Assembly: GCA_023435965.1 (NCBI GenBank)
Contig: JAEZLC010000250.1
Span: 1 to 12,186, forward strand
Direction: 5' to 3'
DNA: 12,186 nucleotides
From: Cyanobacteria bacterium OH_CDB_58
Lineage (GTDB): Bacteria > Cyanobacteriota > Vampirovibrionia > Gastranaerophilales > Gastranaerophilaceae
Shown piece by piece: positions 7,070 to 12,186 of the stretch. The position numbers and the translations under genes are program-made. Positions within the stretch are counted from its first letter, which is position 1; the number at the start of each line of letters is the position of its first letter. The notes below the pieces were generated by a model. The model was not told the origin of the DNA. It searched no databases and saw only the letters and a list, made by a program, of their open reading frames with translations.

Positions 7070-7733
7070 TAGTTTATTTTCTTTTGACAAAAAAAAACTT
7101 GAAAATTATTCTTTTATTATAGGAACCGATGAAGCGGGGAGAGGTCCTGGGGCAGGTCCTGTTTTCAGTGCTGCGGTTTGCTTTCCAAATATTGACAAGA
7201 AAATTATTTCACTTCTACATAAAGTTAACGATTCTAAGAAATTGAACGAGAAAACAAGAGAAGAACTTTTTGACTTAATTAAGAACAATTCCATTTACCA
7301 CATCGATTATGCCAGCGTAGAAGAAATCGAAAAGTTAAACATATTGCAAGCCTCCCTTCTTTCTATGAAAAGATGCTGTGAAAAAGTCATCCTAAAACTT
7401 GAAACAAGCAACGTAAAACTTTTAATAGATGGGAATAAAAATATCCCTAAGTTTAATTACCCTCAAGAGTTTATTATAAAAGGGGATTCAAATTCAGCAT
7501 CTATCGCAGCCGCAAGCATACTGGCAAAAGTATCACGCGATAGATTTATGAAAGAAATTGCGAAAGAGCATCCCCAATATAACTGGAAACAAAACAAAGG
7601 CTACCTTACGGCACAGCACCTTCAAGCAATAGATGATTTCGGCATAACTAAATGGCACAGAAAAAAGTTCCTTGAAAAACATTTTACTAAGACTGAGCAA
7701 AAAACCTTACACCTTTGCCTCAAGAATGGTTAA
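7062..7733 (+). CDS. rnhB: Ribonuclease HII
   Basis: A 223-residue ribonuclease HII, which removes ribonucleotides from DNA and the RNA strand of RNA-DNA hybrids. The catalytic DEDD set is visible: D23 and E24 in TDEAGRG, D123 in LIDGN and D142 in IKGDS. The family segments NDSKKL, SIAAASILAKVSRDR, the YNWKQNKGYLT stretch and HRKKF are also present. The stretch GRGPGAGPVF differs slightly from the common GRGPLAGPV. The ATG at 7062 lies within the end of rbgA. A later in-frame methionine (M102) would remove the first catalytic residues, so the first ATG is right. Confidence 0.95.
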   Translation: MSNSLFSFDKKKLENYSFIIGTDEAGRGPGAGPVFSAAVCFPNIDKKIISLLHKVNDSKKLNEKTREELFDLIKNNSIYHIDYASVEEIEKLNILQASLLSMKRCCEKVILKLETSNVKLLIDGNKNIPKFNYPQEFIIKGDSNSASIAAASILAKVSRDRFMKEIAKEHPQYNWKQNKGYLTAQHLQAIDDFGITKWHRKKFLEKHFTKTEQKTLHLCLKNG

Positions 7734-7750
7734 CATGATACAATTATACT
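7734..7750 (+). promoter_or_regulatory. Candidate promoter for the first radical SAM gene
   Basis: An extended -10 pattern TG-A-TACAAT lies at 7736-7744, directly after the rnhB stop, with a second possible -10 (TATACT) at 7745-7750. No good -35 is seen. The 12-base string starting at 7734 differs by one base from that before gatC at 8859. Confidence 0.4.
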
Positions 7751-7767
7751 GAGAAAAGGTGGAAGCA

Positions 7768-8811
7768 ATGGAATACAAAAGCTGTTATCTTATGGGGCAT
7801 GGGGTTTCTATTGAAGAAAAAATCATCAGAAACTGCTGTTTGGCAACCCCAACTAATAGCGAAACGCCCATATTAATAAAGGACTACGATCCTGAGAATA
7901 TTGATTGGGAAAGAATCCTTGAAGTTAAAAAGAAACTAAGAGAACAGCAAAAAGCTACCGAACTTGATGGGTGTAAAGGTTGCTACTGCTTAGAAACTAA
8001 AGTGTGGAGTGAAGATAAGTACATATCACACATAAATTTTAACCACTGGAAAAAATGCAACTCAAAATGCATCTATTGTTATACCAGAAATACAATCCCA
8101 GAAAAACATGACAACATAATTGAGTCGATAAAAAAGCTAGTCAATTCCGAATACTTTAAAAACACAGGAGAAATAACTTTTCAAGGCGGAGAACCAACAA
8201 TACTAGATGAATTTGAAGAGTTACTAGATTTGTTTTTAGAAAAAGAAACAAAAATAAGGGTACACTCCTCTGGAATTCTTCACAGTAAAAAAGTAGAAGA
8301 AGGAATAAAAAAAGGCCTAGTAACTATTGTTATATCTATAGATTCCGGTACTGCAAACACTTATCAAAAGATTAAAGACGTACCTTGCTTCGAAAAAGTT
8401 TGCTCTACTATTGAACGATATTCAAAAGTCCTTAACGAATCAAATCAACACCTGCTCAGACTAAAATATATAATAGTTCCAGGAATAAATGACTCAATAG
8501 AAGAAATCGACAAGTGGATTCATCTAATTAAAAAGAACAATATAAAATATGCAATAGTTGATGTTGAATACTGTTATGCAAGAAAAAACACAAATCATAT
8601 GCCCGAGCATATCTTCCTTCTTATGGATTATATAAAATTTAAGACACAAGAAATGGGTATTACTTTTGACACTTACGATTCAGCAATATATGCACTAAAA
8701 TCAAGGACTATAAAGGAACAAAAAACTCTTTTTAAATTTAAATTTTTATACAAACAACTTACAAACTTTTTTAAAAGAAAAAATCTAGCCTCAAATCATA
8801 AATATGATTAA
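7768..8811 (+). CDS. Radical SAM protein with N-terminal cysteine module (copy 1)
   Basis: A 347-residue radical SAM enzyme of unknown substrate. The cluster motif CX3CX2C (C97, C101, C104 in KKCNSKCIYCYT) binds the [4Fe-4S] that splits S-adenosylmethionine. GGEP at 140-143 is the SAM-binding motif. An N-terminal module has C6, C23-C24, C69 and C72. It resembles the SPASM/twitch type of auxiliary iron-sulfur module, here placed before the barrel. The barrel continues through VISIDSGTANTYQKIK and IIVPGINDSIEEIDKW. A lysine- and phenylalanine-rich tail (about 310-340) ends it, with no C-terminal cysteine cluster. I prefer the ATG at 7768, five bases after AAAGGTGG; a GTG at 7759 would sit inside that ribosome-binding site. 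Fold and chemistry class are firm; what it modifies is not known. Confidence 0.85.
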   Translation: MEYKSCYLMGHGVSIEEKIIRNCCLATPTNSETPILIKDYDPENIDWERILEVKKKLREQQKATELDGCKGCYCLETKVWSEDKYISHINFNHWKKCNSKCIYCYTRNTIPEKHDNIIESIKKLVNSEYFKNTGEITFQGGEPTILDEFEELLDLFLEKETKIRVHSSGILHSKKVEEGIKKGLVTIVISIDSGTANTYQKIKDVPCFEKVCSTIERYSKVLNESNQHLLRLKYIIVPGINDSIEEIDKWIHLIKKNNIKYAIVDVEYCYARKNTNHMPEHIFLLMDYIKFKTQEMGITFDTYDSAIYALKSRTIKEQKTLFKFKFLYKQLTNFFKRKNLASNHKYD

Positions 8812-8858
8812 AATTATTTGAATAAAAAACTTAACTTAAAATGCAAAATACTAGCAAT

Positions 8859-8870
8859 CATGATAAAATT
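8859..8870 (+). promoter_or_regulatory. Candidate gatC promoter
   Basis: CATGATAAAATT contains an extended -10 pattern TG-A-TAAAAT at 8861-8869, 32 bases before the gatC ATG. No strong -35 lies 16-18 bases upstream. The same 12-base string, with one change, lies before the first radical SAM gene. Confidence 0.4.
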
Positions 8871-8901
8871 TTGTTAGTGGAAAAGGAGATTTTATTAATC
8901 C

Positions 8902-9183
8902 ATGATAAATACAGATGATGTAAAACACGTTGCAAAACTTGCAAGACTAGAGCTTACAGAAGCAGAAATAGAGCAGTTTTCTAAGCAATTAGGTGATATT
9001 TTAAAATATGTTGAACAAATGAACGAAGTCGATACGGCAGGTGTGGAACCAATGGCTCATCCAATCCCTGTTGTAAACGTAATGAGAGAAGATACTGTTT
9101 GTTACAGGCAGTCAAAAGAAGAGCTTATGCAGAATGCTCCATTAGAAGAAGACGGTTTCTTTAAAGTTCCAAAGATTAATTAG
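8902..9183 (+). CDS. gatC: Aspartyl/glutamyl-tRNA(Asn/Gln) amidotransferase subunit C
   Basis: A 93-residue GatC, normal length for the family. It is the small subunit that stabilises GatA-GatB in the complex converting Glu-tRNA(Gln) and Asp-tRNA(Asn) to the correct amidated forms. Typical segments are VKHVAKLARLELTEAEIEQF, LGDILKYVEQMNEVDTAGVEPM, the MREDTV stretch and the NAPLEEDGFFKVPKI end. An AAGGAG site lies about 13 bases before the ATG, a little far, but a stop codon (8896-8898) immediately upstream in frame rules out an earlier start. gatA and gatB are not in the window; gatC is paired with pyrG, 11 bases away, so both are probably on one transcript. Confidence 0.96.
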   Translation: MINTDDVKHVAKLARLELTEAEIEQFSKQLGDILKYVEQMNEVDTAGVEPMAHPIPVVNVMREDTVCYRQSKEELMQNAPLEEDGFFKVPKIN

Positions 9184-9194
9184 AAGGGTAGAAT

Positions 9195-10832
9195 ATGGGT
9201 ACTAAATATATTTTCGTTACTGGCGGTGTAGTTTCTTCATTAGGTAAAGGCATCGTCGCCGCTTCACTTGGAAGATTATTAAAAGCAAGAGGATTCTCGG
9301 TAGTTATCCAAAAATTTGACCCATATATTAACGTAGACCCAGGAACAATGAGCCCATTCCAGCACGGTGAAGTTTTTGTAACAGACGATGGGGCTGAAAC
9401 AGACTTGGATCTAGGACACTATGAAAGATTTACGGATACTAGTCTTGGAAAAATTAACAACGTGACCTCAGGAAGTATCTATCAGACAGTAATAAAAAAA
9501 GAAAGACGCGGAGATTATTTAGGAGCAACTGTCCAAACAATTCCGCACATAACGAATGAAATAAAATCAAGAATAAAACAGGCAACAGCTCAGTTTAAAC
9601 CAGACTTCCTAATCACTGAAATCGGCGGAACCATAGGAGACATTGAAAGTCTGCCGTTTATTGAGGCGATAAGACAATTCAGGTCAGAAATAGGGTTTGG
9701 AAACAGTTTATCAATACACGTTACACTTCTTCCATATCTTCCTACAGCTGGAGAGCTTAAAACAAAACCTTCGCAACACAGTGTTACGACATTAAGAAGC
9801 TACGGAATACAGCCTGAAATTCTGGTTTGCAGAACTTCAAAACCAATACCAAAAAAAGAAAAAGAAAAATTAGCTTTATTCTGCTCTGTACCTAAAGATG
9901 CAGTTATTGAGTGTAAAGATTTAAAAAGCATCTACGAAGTACCTCTTGCTTTAGAAGAACAAAACATGGCTGGAGTAGTCCTTCAAAGGCTTATGATGCA
10001 AGACAAAACTGCTGATTTGACCTCTTGGCAACAATTGGTTGATAAGATTAAAAATCCTAAAAAGACTATTAAAATTGCTATTGCAGGTAAGTACACTAAA
10101 TTATCAGACGCATACATTTCGGTTGTTGAATCACTTAAACATGCCGGTTACAGCAAAGATGCACAAATAGATATAAAATGGATTGCTTCTGATGAATGTA
10201 CGGACATGAACAAAGCAAAAGAACTTCTATCTGATGTTGATGGATTAGTGGTACCTGGAGGCTTTGGCATAAGAGGTATCGAGGGAAAACTTAACGTAAT
10301 AAGATATGCAAGAGAGAATAATCTTCCATTCTTGGGATTATGCTTAGGGATGCAATGTGCAGTAATCGAATATGCAAGAAACGTTGTAGGACTTAAAAAT
10401 GCTAACAGTATGGAGTTTGATGAAAACACACCATTCCCTGTAATAGACCTAATGCTTGAACAGAAAAATGTAGAAGGCTACGGTGGCACTATGAGACTTG
10501 GGCAATTCGAATGCCATATAGCTCCAGGTACAAAAGCAGAAAAGGCTTATGGTGCAAGAGTTATCCAAGAAAGACACAGACACAGATACGAAGTTAACAA
10601 TGAATTCAGAAAGCAAATTAGTGATGCAGGGCTGGTATTCTCAGGACTATCTCCTGACGGAATGCTTTGTGAGATGATTGAATATCCTGAAAACGACTGG
10701 TTTGTCGCCTGCCAATTCCACCCAGAGTTTAAATCAAGACCTGAGTCTCCACATCCATTGTTCTCAGGATTAGTTAACGCTTCTGTAGCAAGAGTTGAAG
10801 GAAAAGTTGTATTAAATGGAGCAAAAGCATAA
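9195..10832 (+). CDS. pyrG: CTP synthase (glutamine hydrolysing)
   Basis: A 545-residue CTP synthase making CTP from UTP with ATP and glutamine. The synthetase half (about 1-270) opens with [16 protein letters not shown], the ATP-binding loop, and contains [32 protein letters not shown] and the [11 protein letters not shown] stretch. The glutamine amidotransferase half (about 295-540) has the nucleophile C383 in [10 protein letters not shown] and the H509/E511 pair in FHPEF, so the triad is intact. Length and all key motifs are normal. GAAGGG lies six bases before the ATG. Its last 17 bases overlap the start of the next radical SAM gene, and a purine-rich GAAGGAAAAG inside pyrG can serve as that gene's ribosome-binding site. 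Confidence 0.98.
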   Translation: MGTKYIFVTGGVVSSLGKGIVAASLGRLLKARGFSVVIQKFDPYINVDPGTMSPFQHGEVFVTDDGAETDLDLGHYERFTDTSLGKINNVTSGSIYQTVIKKERRGDYLGATVQTIPHITNEIKSRIKQATAQFKPDFLITEIGGTIGDIESLPFIEAIRQFRSEIGFGNSLSIHVTLLPYLPTAGELKTKPSQHSVTTLRSYGIQPEILVCRTSKPIPKKEKEKLALFCSVPKDAVIECKDLKSIYEVPLALEEQNMAGVVLQRLMMQDKTADLTSWQQLVDKIKNPKKTIKIAIAGKYTKLSDAYISVVESLKHAGYSKDAQIDIKWIASDECTDMNKAKELLSDVDGLVVPGGFGIRGIEGKLNVIRYARENNLPFLGLCLGMQCAVIEYARNVVGLKNANSMEFDENTPFPVIDLMLEQKNVEGYGGTMRLGQFECHIAPGTKAEKAYGARVIQERHRHRYEVNNEFRKQISDAGLVFSGLSPDGMLCEMIEYPENDWFVACQFHPEFKSRPESPHPLFSGLVNASVARVEGKVVLNGAKA

Positions 10833-11823
10833 TAGTACTTATACTTCTTGCGACTGGGTAGAAAGCGGCCTGGAATTTAGGCACAACAGTATTAGGACCT
10901 GTTGTTTTGCTTATCTGCAGGACAAAAATGAACCCTATTCAACATTAATTGAGAATTACAATGGTGAAAATCTTGATTGGGAAAAAATTCTAGCACATAA
11001 GAAACTAAACAGAGCCCTTCATAAAGAAGGAAAGTTTCTTCCGCCTTGCAAAGAGTGCGTGTACTTGTACGAAAAAGAGTGGGACGATGATTTTTATATA
11101 GATCACTTGACCCTCAACCATTGGAGCAAATGCAACTGCAACTGTTCATACTGCTATACTGCAGAAGATAAGCAAGGTGCGAACACCTACAAGCATTACG
11201 ATATTTTGCCTGTCTTAAAAGACATGTTCAAAAGAAAAATTTTAAGGGCAACTCCGAGGTCCGGAGTTACATTTGGTGGCGGAGAGCCAATAATACTGGA
11301 AAATTTTGACAATATTATAGATTTATTTTTAAAACACGGATTTCATAATATTAGAATAAATTCTTCCGGCATTAAGTATTCTAAAAGCATTGAAAAGGGT
11401 CTAAAGATGGGAGCAATAAGCTTGGTGATATCTCCAGACTCGGGTTCAAAACAAATGTATGAAAAAATCAAACAAGTTCCTTGCTTTGATAAAGTTTGGG
11501 AGAATATCAGAAAATATTCAAAAGCCCAAAAAGAAAATACCCTCGTAAAGGTAAAGTATATCCTTATACCGGGGGTGAATGATAACATTGAGGAGATAGA
11601 CAAATGGTTTGATCTCGTTCTACTCAACAACGCGAAATCTGTCTCTGTCAGCGTAGAACAAGGCTGGTACCACTCAACTTATCCTAATTTTTCAAGAGAT
11701 ATTTACGAAAAAATTAATTACATAAAAAACAAAGCACAAGAATTGAATCTTGATACAGAAATGTATATTGAAGCAATAAGTTTGCTTGATAAATACAAGG
11801 AAAACAATGATGATGGAAACTAA
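10816..11823 (+). CDS. Radical SAM protein with N-terminal cysteine module (copy 2)
   Basis: A 335-residue paralog of the protein at 7768. The N-terminal module has C12, C29-C30, C78 and C81, with the same 16-residue and 24-residue spacings as copy 1. The cluster motif is C106, C110, C113 ([12 protein letters not shown], with an extra C108) and GGEP is at 155-158. [19 protein letters not shown] and [17 protein letters not shown] align closely with copy 1. It lacks the basic C-terminal tail of copy 1 and shows no C-terminal SPASM cysteines. The ATG lies inside the end of pyrG with GAAGGAAAAG about ten bases upstream. No closer start fits, since the first conserved cysteine is only 12 residues in. 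Substrate unknown; overlap with both neighbours implies coupled translation. Confidence 0.85.
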   Translation: MEQKHNSTYTSCDWVESGLEFRHNSIRTCCFAYLQDKNEPYSTLIENYNGENLDWEKILAHKKLNRALHKEGKFLPPCKECVYLYEKEWDDDFYIDHLTLNHWSKCNCNCSYCYTAEDKQGANTYKHYDILPVLKDMFKRKILRATPRSGVTFGGGEPIILENFDNIIDLFLKHGFHNIRINSSGIKYSKSIEKGLKMGAISLVISPDSGSKQMYEKIKQVPCFDKVWENIRKYSKAQKENTLVKVKYILIPGVNDNIEEIDKWFDLVLLNNAKSVSVSVEQGWYHSTYPNFSRDIYEKINYIKNKAQELNLDTEMYIEAISLLDKYKENNDDGN

Positions 11824-12186
11824 TTCTAAAAAAAAATATATAAGCTGCAATTTAATAGAACACGGCTTTGACACGAATATTGACGCTATAAACTTCTGTT
11901 GCAGAAGCTCAAGTTCAGGAGGCGGATTTAAGCCTCTCATCAGCAATTATCACGGTGAGCCCATAGATTGGGATAAGTTTTTTGAAATCAAAAATGAATG
12001 CAGAAGTAGGATGAAAAGCGGAGACATAATTGAAGAGTGCAAAGGTTGTCTCTACCTTGAAGAGAAAGAATGGGATGACGAAAATTACATATCCTATATT
12101 AATTTTAACCACGGAATGATTTGCAACTGCAGCTGTATTTATTGTTACCTTGAGAAAATAAAAGGTTCTCAACCAACTTATTCTGC
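11807..12186 (+). CDS. Radical SAM protein with N-terminal cysteine module (copy 3, 3' partial)
   Basis: The first 126 codons of a third paralog, open to the window end. Three consecutive ATG codons (11807, 11810, 11813) lie inside the end of copy 2. AAGG at 11797-11800 favours 11807 or 11810. Counting from 11807, the module is C14, C31-C32, C78, C81, then the CX3CX2C motif at C106, C110, C113 (ICNCSCIYCY). The DWDKFFEIK and EEKEWDDENYIS stretches match copies 1 and 2. An SSSSGGG stretch after the double cysteine is special to this copy. The remaining barrel, including the GGEP motif, lies beyond the window, so activity cannot be judged. Confidence 0.82.
   Translation, partial: MMMETNSKKKYISCNLIEHGFDTNIDAINFCCRSSSSGGGFKPLISNYHGEPIDWDKFFEIKNECRSRMKSGDIIEECKGCLYLEEKEWDDENYISYINFNHGMICNCSCIYCYLEKIKGSQPTYS

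Noticed and set aside
7759..7761. GTG as start of radical SAM copy 1
   Set aside because: It falls inside the AAAGGTGG ribosome-binding site that serves the ATG at 7768.
8791..8821. Overlapping inverted repeats at the end of radical SAM copy 1 as a terminator
   Set aside because: AATCAT/ATGATT and TCAAAT/ATTTGA are short AT-rich arms with no T tract directly after, so termination is not supported.
11343..12172. Open frames on the - strand near the window end
   Set aside because: They lie opposite radical SAM copies 2 and 3, whose conserved motifs prove the + strand is coding.

Overview
The window is AT-rich and densely coded. Every supported gene is on the + strand and no intergenic gap exceeds about 115 bases. 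The content suggests a Gram-negative (diderm) bacterium, because it carries a TonB/TolA-like transducer with ExbB/TolQ-type and ExbD/TolR-type motor proteins and two small secreted proteins. The block rplS-rbgA-rnhB is an order familiar from Firmicutes and some other phyla. My best guess is a gut-type non-photosynthetic cyanobacterial relative (Melainabacteria/Gastranaerophilales). That is inferred from overall gene flavour and was not tested against any database; other AT-rich diderms remain possible.

Region 1 (1-1959) holds a SulP-family anion transporter with a C-terminal STAS domain, cut off at its 5' end by the window edge. A small secreted protein of unknown function overlaps its stop. 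Region 2 (about 1945-5657) starts with a good promoter. It drives a second secreted protein, a distant paralog of the first, with a glycine zipper. Then come a TonB/TolA-like transducer, an ExbB/TolQ homolog and two consecutive ExbD/TolR homologs. The last four probably form one proton-motive-force-driven envelope machine, and the secreted pair sits where envelope partners might be expected, though no functional link is shown.

Region 3 (5730-7733) is a housekeeping block: ribosomal protein L19, the 50S assembly GTPase RbgA/YlqF and ribonuclease HII, with a long stem-loop between rplS and rbgA. Region 4 (7734-12186) contains three paralogous radical SAM proteins, the last truncated by the window end. 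They share an unusual N-terminal cysteine module, C-X16-CC-X(44-47)-CXXC, exactly 24 residues before the CX3CX2C cluster motif. The housekeeping genes gatC and pyrG lie between the first and second. The second overlaps the end of pyrG by 17 bases, and the third overlaps the second by up to 17 bases, suggesting translational coupling.

The most unusual part is the radical SAM cluster, whose substrate cannot be told from this window. Next are the ExbB homolog, which lacks the usual pore glutamate, and the pair of ExbD proteins with an identical 23-residue membrane segment. No tRNA, rRNA, CRISPR array, insertion sequence or frameshifted gene was seen.
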